DNA of 64,000 nt from Salmonella bongori NCTC 12419 (GCF_000252995.1 NC_015761.1:4030001-4094000); one strand, 5' to 3'; positions 1-9,020 are shown, counted from the stretch's first letter. Numbers and translations: made by a program. Notes: a model not told the origin generated them from the letters alone.

Positions 1-503
1 TTGAGTTGGTCGAATATAAGGTGGCGCGTATTGCCACCACCATGCCGTATATCCCCGGTTTTCTCTCTTTTCGTGAATATCCTGCTCTGCTGGCGGCGTG
101 GGAACAGCTCTCGCAAAAGCCTGACTTACTGTTTGTTGATGGTCATGGCATTTCACACCCGCGTCGGCTCGGCGTCGCCAGTCATTTTGGCCTGCTGGTG
201 GATGTGCCGACTATTGGCGTGGCGAAAAAGCGTCTGTGCGGTAAGTTTGCGCCGCTGTCCGCTGAACCGGGCGCGCTGGCACCTTTAATGGATAAAGGCG
301 AACAACTGGCATGGGTATGGCGCAGCAAGGCACGCTGTAATCCTCTGTTTGTGGCGACGGGGCACCGGGTCAGCACTGACAGCGCGCTGGCGTGGGTGCA
401 ACGTTGTATGAAAGGCTATCGTTTACCGGAGCCAACGCGCTGGGCTGATGCCGTCGCTTCCGGACGTCCGGCATTTGTTCGTTGGCAAGAAATTCAGCGC
501 TGA
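1..503 (+). CDS. nfi: Endonuclease V (deoxyinosine 3' endonuclease), 5'-truncated by window edge
   Basis: Nicks DNA one nucleotide 3' of deoxyinosine to start repair of deaminated adenine. The frame is open from the first complete codon (position 3) and ends at 503. The start codon and roughly the first 55 residues lie outside the window, including one of the catalytic acidic residues. Visible family features are the segment PYIPGFLSFRE, the VDGHGISHPRR motif that holds a metal-binding aspartate and a conserved histidine, and IGVAKKRL. The C-terminal end matches the family length. It is followed 41 bp downstream by yjaG on the same strand, as in E. coli. Identification is firm; only the 5' end is missing. 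Confidence 0.95.
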   Translation, partial: ELVEYKVARIATTMPYIPGFLSFREYPALLAAWEQLSQKPDLLFVDGHGISHPRRLGVASHFGLLVDVPTIGVAKKRLCGKFAPLSAEPGALAPLMDKGEQLAWVWRSKARCNPLFVATGHRVSTDSALAWVQRCMKGYRLPEPTRWADAVASGRPAFVRWQEIQR

Positions 504-544
504 TTCAGGTAAACTGCCGCTAATTTCCGATTTGAGATTCCATC

Positions 545-1135
545 ATGTTACAAAACCCGATTCATCTGCGTCTGGAGCGGCTGGAAAGCTGGCAGCATGT
601 TACCTTTATGGCCTGCTTGTGCGAACGCATGTACCCGAACTACGCCATGTTCTGTAAACAGACAGCATTTGGCGATGGACAGATTTATCGCCGTATCCTC
701 GATCTAATCTGGGAAACGCTGACGGTGAAAGACGCGAAGGTGAATTTTGACAGCCAGCTGGAGAAGTTTGAAGAGGCCATTCCGTCTGCCGATGATTACG
801 ATTTATATGGCGTTTATCCGGCGATCGATGCTTGTGTTGCATTAAGCGAATTAATGCATTCTCGTCTCAGTGGCGAAACGCTGGAACATGCCATTGAGGT
901 CAGTAAGACTTCCATTACCACGGTGGCGATGTTGGAAATGACTCAGGCTGGTCGGGAAATGACCGATGAGGAGCTCAAAACGAACCCGGCAGTCGAACAG
1001 GAATGGGATATTCAGTGGGAAATATTCCGACTTTTAGCGGAATGCGAAGAACGTGATATTGAACTGATAAAAGGGCTCAGGGCAGACCTGCGCGAGGCTG
1101 GCGAGAGCAATATCGGTATAAATTTTCAGCAATGA
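545..1135 (+). CDS. yjaG: YjaG, DUF416 family protein
   Basis: A 196-residue soluble, acidic, mostly helical protein of the DUF416 family, with no signal peptide or membrane segment. Its molecular function is not established. It begins with MLQNPIHLRLERLESWQ and matches the E. coli YjaG length and position. The start ATG at 545 follows a weak purine-rich stretch (gagattcc). It lies between nfi and hupA, all on the plus strand. The 186-bp gap to hupA probably contains the separate hupA promoter. Confidence 0.9.
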   Translation: MLQNPIHLRLERLESWQHVTFMACLCERMYPNYAMFCKQTAFGDGQIYRRILDLIWETLTVKDAKVNFDSQLEKFEEAIPSADDYDLYGVYPAIDACVALSELMHSRLSGETLEHAIEVSKTSITTVAMLEMTQAGREMTDEELKTNPAVEQEWDIQWEIFRLLAECEERDIELIKGLRADLREAGESNIGINFQQ

Positions 1136-1321
1136 CACCAGAAAACGTGATTTAACGCCTGATTTGTCGTGCCATAAGGCTTCCCTTCTGCCCCCCGTCT
1201 GGTCTACATTTGGGAGGCGAAAAAAAGTGGCTATCGGTGCGTGTATGCAGGAGAGTGCTTTTCTGGCATTTCCGTCGCACTCGATGCTTAGCAAGCGATA
1301 AACACATTGTAAGGATAACTT

Positions 1322-1594
1322 ATGAACAAGACTCAACTGATTGATGTAATTGCAGACAAAGCAGAACTGTCTAAAACCCAGGCTAAAGCTGCTCTGGAAT
1401 CCACTCTGGCTGCTATTACTGAGTCTCTGAAAGAAGGCGATGCTGTACAACTGGTTGGTTTCGGTACCTTCAAAGTGAACCACCGTGCTGAGCGCACTGG
1501 CCGCAACCCGCAGACCGGTAAAGAAATCAAAATCGCCGCCGCTAACGTACCGGCATTTGTTTCTGGTAAAGCTCTGAAAGACGCAGTTAAGTAA
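1322..1594 (+). CDS. hupA: DNA-binding protein HU, alpha subunit
   Basis: Nucleoid-associated, non-specific DNA-bending protein that works as an HU-alpha homodimer or an HU-alpha/beta heterodimer. The product is 90 residues, exactly the family length. The helical dimerisation body is residues 1-45. The beta-arm begins at GFGTF (46-50) and carries the intercalating proline P63 within RNPQTG. The start ATG is preceded by a good ribosome site (AAGGA, 1311-1315). A rho-independent terminator follows at 1623-1644. Confidence 0.98.
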   Translation: MNKTQLIDVIADKAELSKTQAKAALESTLAAITESLKEGDAVQLVGFGTFKVNHRAERTGRNPQTGKEIKIAAANVPAFVSGKALKDAVK

Positions 1595-1605
1595 GACGCG
1601 TAGCT

Positions 1606-2298
1606 GTGAACAGTTTTATCGAAGGGGCTCGTCAGCCCCTTTTGTCTGTCTGGCGTCGTACGCTTCTGCTTTTGGGCGCGCTGTTGCTGACCGCCTGCAG
1701 TCATGATGCTTCACCGCCACCGTTTACCGCCAGTGGTTTTGCCGACAACCAGGGCGCAGTGCGTATCTGGCGTAAAGATACGAACGATGAAGTCCATCTG
1801 CTTTCCGTTTTTAGTCCGTGGCGTAACGGTAGTACTACCACCAGTGAATATCGCTGGCAGGGTGATACGCTTTCGCTTATTGAACTCAATATTTACAGCA
1901 AACTACCAGAACATATTCGCGCACGTTTTGATGCTCGCGGCGAACTCAGTTTTATGCAGCGTGAAGTCGGGGGACAGAAACAGCAGCTTTCCAACGATCA
2001 AATTGCGTTGTATCGCTATCGCGCCGAACAGATCCGTCAAACCAGCGACGCATTGCGCCTGGGACGGGTTATATTACGCCAGGGACGCTGGCACGCCGAC
2101 CATACGGTTACAACCTGCGAAGGCGAAACGCTAAAGCCGGATCTGGACTCATGGGCCATAAGCCATATTGAGCGCCGCCAGAACCGCTCATCAGTAGAGG
2201 TGAGTGTGGCATGGCTGGAAGCGCCCGAAGGGTCACAACTTTTACTGGTCGCCAATGAAGACTTTTGTCACTGGCAACCAAAAGAGAAAACATTTTAG
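1606..2298 (+). CDS. yjaH: YjaH, DUF1481 lipoprotein-like protein
   Basis: About 230 residues from a GTG at 1606, only 11 bp after the hupA stop. A hydrophobic segment at about residues 19-30 ends in LLLTACS, a good lipobox with Cys at about residue 31. The product is therefore probably an outer-membrane or periplasm-anchored lipoprotein of unknown function. The start is uncertain: from GTG 1606 the first codons cross the hupA terminator hairpin, and no in-frame ATG precedes the hydrophobic stretch. Either hupA read-through supplies the message or translation begins at a non-ATG codon just downstream. The mature region is typical of DUF1481. Confidence 0.85.
   Translation: MNSFIEGARQPLLSVWRRTLLLLGALLLTACSHDASPPPFTASGFADNQGAVRIWRKDTNDEVHLLSVFSPWRNGSTTTSEYRWQGDTLSLIELNIYSKLPEHIRARFDARGELSFMQREVGGQKQQLSNDQIALYRYRAEQIRQTSDALRLGRVILRQGRWHADHTVTTCEGETLKPDLDSWAISHIERRQNRSSVEVSVAWLEAPEGSQLLLVANEDFCHWQPKEKTF
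1623..1644 (+). terminator. Rho-independent terminator of hupA
   Basis: Perfect 7-bp stem AGGGGCT (1623-1629) / AGCCCCT (1634-1640) with a 4-nt loop, followed by a T-run. It starts 29 bp after the hupA stop and lies inside the predicted 5' end of yjaH. Confidence 0.85.
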
Positions 2299-2383
2299 CA
2301 CCGGATAAGACACTAATGCGTCTTATCCGGCCAGGGGCGTTCATTTGTAGGTCTGATAAGCGTGGTCGTTATCAGGCATTACG
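2299..2383. repeat. REP/BIME palindromes between convergent yjaH and zraP
   Basis: An 11-bp perfect stem CCGGATAAGAC (2301-2311) / GTCTTATCCGG (2320-2330) is followed by a second, imperfect REP-like unit (about 2347-2382, with TCTGATAAGCG and ATCAGGCATTAC). It lies between two converging genes and could terminate both transcripts. Confidence 0.75.
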
Positions 2384-2386
2384 TCT

Positions 2387-2821
2387 TTACCAGTGCCCCA
2401 TTCCCCTATGACCGCCGCGCCCGCCACAATCGCCGTAGCCCATACCTGCGCCGCGTGGTATGCCAGCCTGCGCCATGGCGACATCCCGTTTCACGCGTTG
2501 TTCATCCAGCTTCAGACTTAATGATTCCATCTCTTTGGCAACGGCATTGATTTTTGTGGTATCTGGCGAACTGGCGGTCAACAGCGCGTTGTACTCATAA
2601 CGTTTGGATATCAGTTGCTGGCGTAATGCGCTGGTCTGCGTATAGTAATCATCATAAATCTTTTGCGCGGTCGCCTGCTGTTCTGTCGTTAACGGACTGC
2701 CTCCCTGTTGCCACATGCCGTCATTATTGCCCCAGTGATGTCCGGCAAAGGCGCCGCCGGAACTCAGAGCCAAAAGAGAGAGGGCGATTAGCGCGATACC
2801 TGATTTAGTGTTCCGTTTCAT
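2387..2821 (-). CDS. zraP: ZraP, periplasmic zinc-binding chaperone
   Basis: Zinc-responsive periplasmic chaperone of the CpxP/Spy-related family that also feeds back on ZraSR. The product is 144 residues with a signal peptide predicted to be cut after AFA (residue 26). The LTTEQQ motif and a long helical hairpin rich in Q/E/K follow. The tail is Gly/His-rich with a single Cys (GYGDCGG...GHRGMGHW), consistent with zinc binding. It is divergent from zraSR and preceded by a sigma-54 promoter facing it. Confidence 0.96.
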   Translation of the reverse strand: MKRNTKSGIALIALSLLALSSGGAFAGHHWGNNDGMWQQGGSPLTTEQQATAQKIYDDYYTQTSALRQQLISKRYEYNALLTASSPDTTKINAVAKEMESLSLKLDEQRVKRDVAMAQAGIPRGAGMGYGDCGGRGGHRGMGHW

Positions 2822-2856
2822 TTTGCGTTCTCCTGTTGCTCATCTTATCCTCTTTC

Positions 2857-2873
2857 TTGCATCTTCCGTGCCA
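2857..2873 (-). promoter_or_regulatory. Sigma-54 promoter of zraP
   Basis: On the minus strand, TGGCACG-N4-ATGCA matches the -24/-12 consensus TGGCACG-N4-TTGCW. It lies 36-52 bp before the zraP start. Confidence 0.8.
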
Positions 2874-2926
2874 GGTATTCATTCCCGGCCAGGCGGCGTC
2901 CTGACTTGTTTATAGCTGCAAAAAGT

Positions 2927-2970
2927 GAGTAAAAATGACTCGCGCAATCTGCCCGTTGAGTCATTTTTAC
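2927..2970. promoter_or_regulatory. ZraR enhancer sites between zraP and zraS
   Basis: Two oppositely oriented copies of the same word, GAGTAAAAATGACTC (2927-2941) and TGAGTCATTTTTAC (2957-2970), are spaced midway between the two sigma-54 promoters. This is the expected arrangement for enhancer binding by phosphorylated ZraR acting on both genes. Confidence 0.75.
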
Positions 2971-3021
2971 CCGCCCTTCCAGCAGGTTGTGCTGAAACAC
3001 GCGGCTATGTGCCGCGAAAAA

Positions 3022-3037
3022 TGGCATGATTACTGCT
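3022..3037 (+). promoter_or_regulatory. Sigma-54 promoter of zraSR
   Basis: TGGCATG (3022-3028), four bases, then CTGCT, close to the sigma-54 -24/-12 consensus. It lies 32 bp before the zraS start. Confidence 0.8.
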
Positions 3038-3068
3038 TACAAGGAAAAGAAAATACGGACAGGGAGAG

Positions 3069-4469
3069 GTGGTGAATTTTATGCGATTACATAAGGATGC
3101 CGCTGCAACATGGCTGAGTTGGTTACTACCGATAGCTATCTTCATTCTGGTAGGACTGTTTTCCATTATGGTCATTCGTGACTATGGCCGCGAGAGCGCC
3201 GCTGCCAGGCAAACACTGTTGGAAAAAGGAAATGTACTCATTCGCGCTCTGGAGTCCGGTACGCGAGTAGGCATGGGAATGCGGATGCATCACGCGCAGC
3301 AACAGACACTACTGGAAGAGATGGCGGGCCAGCCCGGCGTATTGTGGTTCGCTGTGACGGATGCGCAAGGCATTATCATTATCCATAGTAACCCTGGCAT
3401 GGTAGGTCAGCCGCTTTATTCCGCGTCTGAAATGCATCAACTCAATCCCGGATCGCAAGAACGCTGGCGGCGCGTAGAATTTACGACCAATGGTAAGCTG
3501 ATGCCAGCGCTGGAGATTTACCGCCAGTTCCAGCCGCTTTTCGGTATGAGAGGCCATGGTATGGCGGGATACGGAAGCGCACACTGCGCCAGCGACGATG
3601 AACCTGCGCAGCAAACTATTTTTATTGCCTTTGATGCCAGCGATCTGGTCGCGACCCAGGCAAGGGAGTGGCGTAACACGCTAATTGTCCTGTCGGCTTT
3701 AGCGGCGGTGCTGCTGGCAACGTTACTGGCGTTTTTTTGGCATCAGCGCTATCAGCGTTCGCACAAAGAGTTACTTGATGCGATGAAGCGTAAAGAAAAA
3801 CTGGTAGCAATGGGGCATCTGGCGGCGGGGGTCGCTCATGAAATTCGTAATCCGCTTTCATCCATCAAAGGGCTGGCGAAATACTTTGCCGAGCGCACGC
3901 CTGCTGGCGGCGAGTCGCATGAACTGGCGCAAGTGATGGCTAAAGAGGCTGATCGCCTGAATCGGGTGGTAAGCGAATTGCTTGAACTGGTCAAGCCCGC
4001 GCATCTGGCACGCCAGTCGGTCAATCTCAATGATATTATTACCCACTCCCTGAATCTGGTAAGCCAGGATGCGCACAGTAGAGAGATTCAGCTGAGATTC
4101 ACCGCTAATGAGACGCTCCCCTGCATTCAGGCTGACCCGGATCGGCTAACTCAGGTATTGCTGAATTTATATCTGAATGCTATTCACGCGATTGGGCGCC
4201 AGGGAACAATTACCGTAGAGGCGAACGAAAGCGGGGCTGACCGCGTTATCATCACCGTTACCGATAGCGGGAAAGGCATCGCGCCGGATCAGTTGGAGGC
4301 GATTTTTACGCCTTACTTTACGACGAAAGCGGACGGAACTGGTCTTGGGCTGGCGGTGGTGCAAAATATCATCGAACAGCATGGCGGCGGGATTAAGGTG
4401 AAGAGTACTGAGGGGAAAGGCGCAGTCTTTACTCTCTGGTTACCCGTTAACGCGAGACAACAGGACTAA
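3069..4469 (+). CDS. zraS: ZraS, zinc-responsive sensor histidine kinase
   Basis: Inner-membrane sensor kinase that phosphorylates ZraR in response to high zinc and envelope stress. It has a first membrane segment at about residues 16-36, a periplasmic sensor region to about 201, a second membrane segment at about 203-224, then the kinase core. The phospho-acceptor is H257 in HEIRNP. The N-box is at N370, DSGKG at 399-403 and GTGLGLAV at 423-430. Start choice is open: GTG 3069, GTG 3072 and ATG 3081 are in frame behind AGGGAGAGG, and GTG 3072 or 3069 gives the E. coli-like length (465-466). zraR follows after 5 bp. Confidence 0.95.
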   Translation: MVNFMRLHKDAAATWLSWLLPIAIFILVGLFSIMVIRDYGRESAAARQTLLEKGNVLIRALESGTRVGMGMRMHHAQQQTLLEEMAGQPGVLWFAVTDAQGIIIIHSNPGMVGQPLYSASEMHQLNPGSQERWRRVEFTTNGKLMPALEIYRQFQPLFGMRGHGMAGYGSAHCASDDEPAQQTIFIAFDASDLVATQAREWRNTLIVLSALAAVLLATLLAFFWHQRYQRSHKELLDAMKRKEKLVAMGHLAAGVAHEIRNPLSSIKGLAKYFAERTPAGGESHELAQVMAKEADRLNRVVSELLELVKPAHLARQSVNLNDIITHSLNLVSQDAHSREIQLRFTANETLPCIQADPDRLTQVLLNLYLNAIHAIGRQGTITVEANESGADRVIITVTDSGKGIAPDQLEAIFTPYFTTKADGTGLGLAVVQNIIEQHGGGIKVKSTEGKGAVFTLWLPVNARQQD

Positions 4470-4474
4470 CAAGG

Positions 4475-5800
4475 ATGACACGCGGAAAAATCGATATTCT
4501 GGTTGTAGATGATGATGTAAGCCACTGCACGATTTTACAGGCGTTGCTTCGGGGCTGGGGCTATAACGTTACGCTGGCCTACAGTGGACGTGATGCGCTG
4601 GCTCAGGTCCGCGAGCAGGTCTTTGATCTGATACTGTGCGACGTACGCATGGCGGAGATGGACGGTATTGCCACGCTGAAAGAGATCAAGCTCCTTAACC
4701 CGGCTATCCCAATTTTAATCATGACGGCATTTTCCAGTGTGGAAACCGCGGTAGAGGCGCTCAAGGCAGGGGCGCTGGATTACTTAATTAAACCGCTGGA
4801 TTTTGACAGCTTACAGGAGACTCTGAAAAACGCACTGGCGCATACGCGAGATGCCGCCGTTGAGCTACCGTCGTTGCCAGCCGCGCAGTTTGGTATGGTG
4901 GGGAAAAGTCCGGCGATGCAGCAGTTACTCAATGAGATTGCGATGGTGGCGCCTTCCGATGCAACCGTGTTGATTCACGGTGAATCCGGGACCGGCAAAG
5001 AGCTGGTGGTGAGAGCGCTTCATATCAGCAGTGCCCGGCGCAATAAACCGCTGGTGACGCTTAACTGCGCGGCGCTGAACGAGTCATTGCTGGAGTCCGA
5101 ACTGTTTGGCCATGAGAAAGGGGCGTTTACCGGTGCGGATAAACGGCGGGAAGGGCGCTTTGTGGAGGCGGACGGCGGGACGCTATTTCTTGACGAAATC
5201 GGTGATATCTCGCCGCTGATGCAGGTGCGCCTGCTACGTGCGATTCAGGAGCGGGAGGTCCAGCGGGTTGGCAGCAATCAGACAATCTCCGTCGATGTAC
5301 GGCTGCTCGCCGCCACGCATCGCGATCTGGCGCAGGAGGTTCAGGCCGGGCGTTTTCGTCAGGATCTGTACTATCGCCTGAATGTGGTGGCCATTGAAAT
5401 ACCGCCTTTACGCCAGCGCCGGGAAGATATTCCACTCCTGGCCGAGCATTTTTTACGTCAATTTGCCGGACGTAATCGGAAAGCGGTGAAAGGCTTTACT
5501 CCGCAGGCGATGGATCTGTTAATTCACTACGACTGGCCGGGCAATATTCGCGAGCTGGAAAACGCTATCGAACGGGCGGTGGTCTTGTTAACGGGCGAGT
5601 ACATTTCCGAGCGTGAGCTTCCTCTGTCTATCGCCGCAACGCCGATAAAAACGGAATATGATGGGCCAATTCAGCCGCTGGTGGATGTGGAAAAAGAGGT
5701 GATTCTGGCGGCGCTGGAAAAAACGGGCGGCAATAAAACGGAAGCCGCCCGCCAGTTAGGGATTACGCGTAAAACGCTACTGGCGAAACTGTCTCGCTAG
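4475..5800 (+). CDS. zraR: ZraR, sigma-54-dependent response regulator
   Basis: NtrC-class activator of zraP and zraSR. The product is 441 residues. The receiver domain has phospho-acceptor D56 (LCDVRM). The AAA+ domain has Walker A GESGTGKE (169-176), the sigma-54 contact loop GAFTGA (216-221) and Walker B GGTLFLDE (234-241). A Fis-type helix-turn-helix closes the protein (about 423-439, AARQLGITRKTL). It lies 5 bp after zraS in one operon. Its TAG stop overlaps the purD stop codon on the other strand (shared ctag at 5797-5800), so the two transcripts must converge and terminate without any spacer. Confidence 0.97.
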   Translation: MTRGKIDILVVDDDVSHCTILQALLRGWGYNVTLAYSGRDALAQVREQVFDLILCDVRMAEMDGIATLKEIKLLNPAIPILIMTAFSSVETAVEALKAGALDYLIKPLDFDSLQETLKNALAHTRDAAVELPSLPAAQFGMVGKSPAMQQLLNEIAMVAPSDATVLIHGESGTGKELVVRALHISSARRNKPLVTLNCAALNESLLESELFGHEKGAFTGADKRREGRFVEADGGTLFLDEIGDISPLMQVRLLRAIQEREVQRVGSNQTISVDVRLLAATHRDLAQEVQAGRFRQDLYYRLNVVAIEIPPLRQRREDIPLLAEHFLRQFAGRNRKAVKGFTPQAMDLLIHYDWPGNIRELENAIERAVVLLTGEYISERELPLSIAATPIKTEYDGPIQPLVDVEKEVILAALEKTGGNKTEAARQLGITRKTLLAKLSR

Positions 5801-7086
5801 TTTTGCTCGCGTTCAATAGCACGCCAGCCGATATCCTTACGGCAGAAACAATCATCCCAGTGGATATTGGCCATTAAAGAATAAGCGCGTTTTTGCGCCT
5901 CGGCCACGGTGTGACCCAGCGCGGTGGCGCACAGTACACGGCCACCGCTGGTAACCACCTGCTCGTTATCCGTCAGTTGGGTTCCCGCATGGAACACCTT
6001 GCCGTCCGCCGCGTCTTCCAGCGGCAGGCCATGGATCACATCGCCGGTACGGTAATCGCCTGGATATCCTCCCGCCGCCATAACCACGCCAAGCGACGCG
6101 CGTTCATCCCACTCGGACGTCTTCTCATCCAGTTTACCTTCACTGGCTGCCAGGCAAAGATCCACCAGATCCGATTTCATGCGCAGCATGATCGGCTGGG
6201 TTTCCGGATCGCCAAAGCGACAGTTGAATTCGATGACCTTCGGATTGCCTTGTTTGTCGATCATCAGGCCCGCGTACAGGAAGCCAGTATAGGTGTTACC
6301 TTCCGCTGCCATGCCTTTCACGGTTGGCCAAATGATGCGTTCCATGGTGCGCTGATGAACGTCATCAGTGACGACCGGAGCCGGGGAATAAGCGCCCATA
6401 CCGCCGGTATTCAGGCCGGTATCGCCATCGCCTACGCGTTTGTGGTCCTGGCTGGTGGCCATTGGCAGAACGTGCTCGCCGTCGACCATTACGATAAAGC
6501 TTGCTTCTTCGCCGTCGAGGAACTCTTCAATCACGATGCGGTGGCCCGCATCGCCAAAGGCATTACCCGCCAGCATATCCTGCACGGCGGCTTCCGCTTC
6601 TTCGAGCGTCATCGCCACGATAACGCCTTTACCGGCTGCCAGACCGTCAGCTTTGATAACGATCGGCGCGCCTTTCTCACGCAGATAAGCCAGCGCAGGC
6701 TCAATCTCGGTAAAGTTTTGGTACTCTGCGGTCGGGATGTTATGCCGCGCCAGGAAATCTTTGGTAAATGCTTTAGAGCCTTCGAGCTGTGCTGCGCCCC
6801 GCGTCGGGCCAAATATTTTCAGGCCAGCCGCGCGAAAAGCATCCACCACGCCATTCACCAGCGGCGCTTCCGGGCCGACAATGGTCAGATCGATCTTTTC
6901 ATTCTGCGCAAAGCTCAGCAGCGCCGGAATGTCCGTTACCCCAATCGCGACGTTTTGCAGCCCCGGCTCCAGCGCGGTACCGGCGTTGCCTGGCGCCACG
7001 AAGACAGTTTCTACTTTTGGCGACTGCGCCGCTTTCCACGCCAGTGCGTGCTCGCGCCCGCCGTTACCGATCACTAATACTTTCAT
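5797..7086 (-). CDS. purD: Phosphoribosylamine-glycine ligase (GARS)
   Basis: Second step of purine synthesis: ATP-dependent joining of glycine to 5-phosphoribosylamine. Starting at the ATG before KVLVIGNGGREHALA gives 429 residues, the E. coli length; a TTG-type extension to 7098 would add four residues and is unlikely. ATP-grasp features include GPEAPL, GSKAFTKDF, IKADGLAAGKGV, FLDGEEAS and EFNCRFGDPETQ. It is second gene of purHD, 11 bp after the purH stop, and is read from the PurR-controlled promoter upstream of purH. Confidence 0.97.
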   Translation of the reverse strand: MKVLVIGNGGREHALAWKAAQSPKVETVFVAPGNAGTALEPGLQNVAIGVTDIPALLSFAQNEKIDLTIVGPEAPLVNGVVDAFRAAGLKIFGPTRGAAQLEGSKAFTKDFLARHNIPTAEYQNFTEIEPALAYLREKGAPIVIKADGLAAGKGVIVAMTLEEAEAAVQDMLAGNAFGDAGHRIVIEEFLDGEEASFIVMVDGEHVLPMATSQDHKRVGDGDTGLNTGGMGAYSPAPVVTDDVHQRTMERIIWPTVKGMAAEGNTYTGFLYAGLMIDKQGNPKVIEFNCRFGDPETQPIMLRMKSDLVDLCLAASEGKLDEKTSEWDERASLGVVMAAGGYPGDYRTGDVIHGLPLEDAADGKVFHAGTQLTDNEQVVTSGGRVLCATALGHTVAEAQKRAYSLMANIHWDDCFCRKDIGWRAIEREQN

Positions 7087-7097
7087 CTGTAGCTCCA

Positions 7098-8687
7098 TTA
7101 ATGGCGGAAGTGACGCATACCAGTGAAGATCATCGCGATACCATGTTCATCAGCGGCGTCAATGACTTCATCATCACGGATAGAACCGCCAGGCTGGATC
7201 ACGCAGCTCACGCCTACCGCAGCAGCGGCATCAATGCCATCGCGGAACGGGAAGAAGGCGTCGGAGGCCATCGCGGAACCTTTCACTTCCAGCCCCTCAT
7301 CACCGGCTTTAATGCCCGCGATTTTGGCAGAGTACACGCGGCTCATCTGGCCTGCGCCTATGCCGATGGTCATGTTCTCTTTGGCATACACAATGGCGTT
7401 GGATTTCACAAACTTTGCCACTTTCCAGCAGAACAGCGCATCGCGCAGCTCCTGTTCGGTAGGTTGGCGTTTGGAAACCACGCGCAGTTCAGCTTCGCTC
7501 ACCATACCCAGATCCCTGTCCTGAACCAGCAGGCCGCCGTTAACGCGTTTGAAGTCCAGGCCTGGCACGCGGCTTGCCCACTGGCCGCAGGTCAGAACAC
7601 GGACGTTCTGCTTGGCAGCGGTAATTTTCAGCGCTTCTTCGCTTGCGGATGGGGCGATGATCACTTCGACAAACTGGCGGGAGATGATGGCCTGCGCGGT
7701 TTCGGCATCCAGCTCGCGGTTGAAGGCGATAATGCCGCCGAACGCGGAAGTCGGATCGGTTTTATAGGCGCGATCGTAAGCGTCGAGAATAGAGGTACTT
7801 ACCGCCACGCCGCACGGGTTAGCGTGCTTGACGATTACGCAGGCTGGCTCGTTGAACTCTTTCACACACTCCAGCGCCGCGTCGGTATCAGCGATGTTGT
7901 TGTAGGAAAGCGCTTTGCCCTGCACCTGCTGTGCGGTGGCAACGGACGCTTCTTTTACATTTTCTTCTATATAGAAAGCAGCCTGCTGGTGGCTGTTCTC
8001 GCCGTAGCGCATATCCTGCTTCTTAATGAAGTTCAGGTTCAGCGTACGCGGGAAGCGACCGGCGGCGTCTTTGCTTTCGCCGTGGTAAGCCGGAACCATG
8101 CTGCCGAAGTAGTTGGCAATCATGCTGTCGTAGGCGGCGGTGTGTTCGAATGCCTTGATGGCGAGATCGAAACGGGTGTCGAGGGTCAGAGAACCTTCGT
8201 TAGCGTCCATCTCTTTAATAATGGCGTCGTAGTCGCTGCTCTTCACCACGATGGCGACGTCTTTATGGTTCTTCGCGGCGGAGCGAACCATCGTTGGGCC
8301 GCCGATATCGATGTTCTCTACCGCATCTTCCAGCGAGCAGCCTTCGCGCGCCACGGTCTCGGCGAACGGATACAGGTTAACGACAACCATATCGATAGGG
8401 GCAATGTGATGCTGTTCCATAATAGCATCGTCCTGGCCGCGACGACCGAGGATGCCGCCGTGGACTTTTGGATGCAGGGTCTTTACGCGTCCATCCATCA
8501 TTTCCGGGAAACCGGTGTAATCGGAAACTTCAGTCACCGCCAGGCCTTTTTCTGCTAACAGGCGGGCGGTGCCCCCCGTAGACAACAGCTCCACACCGCG
8601 TGCGGAAAGTGCCTGGGCGAATTCGATGATACCGGCCTTGTCAGAAACACTGAGCAAAGCGCGGCGGACTGGACGACGTTGTTGCAT
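7098..8687 (-). CDS. purH: Bifunctional AICAR transformylase / IMP cyclohydrolase
   Basis: Catalyses the last two steps of IMP synthesis. The product is 529 residues, the usual length. The N-terminal MGS-like cyclohydrolase domain covers about residues 1-200 (SVSDKAGIIEFA, STGGTARLL, DGRVKTLHPK). The C-terminal formyltransferase domain contains the catalytic Lys-His pair in KHANPCG and the DAFFPF segment. First gene of purHD. The gene faces away from the rRNA operon, and a PurR operator lies 108-123 bp upstream. Confidence 0.98.
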   Translation of the reverse strand: MQQRRPVRRALLSVSDKAGIIEFAQALSARGVELLSTGGTARLLAEKGLAVTEVSDYTGFPEMMDGRVKTLHPKVHGGILGRRGQDDAIMEQHHIAPIDMVVVNLYPFAETVAREGCSLEDAVENIDIGGPTMVRSAAKNHKDVAIVVKSSDYDAIIKEMDANEGSLTLDTRFDLAIKAFEHTAAYDSMIANYFGSMVPAYHGESKDAAGRFPRTLNLNFIKKQDMRYGENSHQQAAFYIEENVKEASVATAQQVQGKALSYNNIADTDAALECVKEFNEPACVIVKHANPCGVAVSTSILDAYDRAYKTDPTSAFGGIIAFNRELDAETAQAIISRQFVEVIIAPSASEEALKITAAKQNVRVLTCGQWASRVPGLDFKRVNGGLLVQDRDLGMVSEAELRVVSKRQPTEQELRDALFCWKVAKFVKSNAIVYAKENMTIGIGAGQMSRVYSAKIAGIKAGDEGLEVKGSAMASDAFFPFRDGIDAAAAVGVSCVIQPGGSIRDDEVIDAADEHGIAMIFTGMRHFRH

Positions 8688-8794
8688 GGTAAATCCCCTG
8701 GATTCGACAATTACAGAGAGCGTTAGCTGAATTTTTCGTAAAAAACTCAGCTAACGCCCCTTATGGGGCATTCTCATTTTGCGGCGACATTGTA

Positions 8795-8810
8795 ACGAAA
8801 ACGTTTGCGC
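8795..8810 (-). promoter_or_regulatory. PurR operator of purHD
   Basis: The 16-bp near-palindrome ACGAAAACGTTTGCGC closely matches the PurR consensus ACGCAAACGTTTGCGT. It sits upstream of purH, where purine repression of purHD is expected. Confidence 0.85.
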
Positions 8811-8969
8811 AACGCTCGCGAATTTTTCTTTTAAAATACCGGTCCCGCTTTTATCCCTGAAAGATCGTTTGCAGAGTGAGAAGATCCAGGAAATGAACAC
8901 GCATTTTGTGGATAAGTCTGTGTGTAAATGGGTATAACTAAGGGTTTTGCTGGGGAATGCAGCAAACAG

Positions 8970-9020
8970 TCATTTTTCTGCAATTTTTCTATTGCGGTCA
9001 GCAGAGAACTCCCTATAATG
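8970..9020 (+). promoter_or_regulatory. rRNA operon promoter P1 with UP element
   Basis: -35 TTGCGG (8992-8997), 16-bp spacer, -10 TATAAT (9014-9019), with the GC-rich discriminator GCGCCTCC typical of stringently controlled P1 promoters. An A/T-rich UP element (catttttctgcaatttttct, 8971-8990) sits directly upstream. The 300 bp from purH to here otherwise holds the PurR box and probably Fis sites that I cannot place exactly. Confidence 0.9.

Noticed and set aside
5893..7077. 394-codon plus-strand frame opposite purD
   Set aside because: Shadow of purD, with no recognisable domain.
6789..8558. 589-codon open frame on the plus strand opposite purH and purD
   Set aside because: It is the antisense shadow of the high-GC purHD genes; no family features, and purH/purD are certain.
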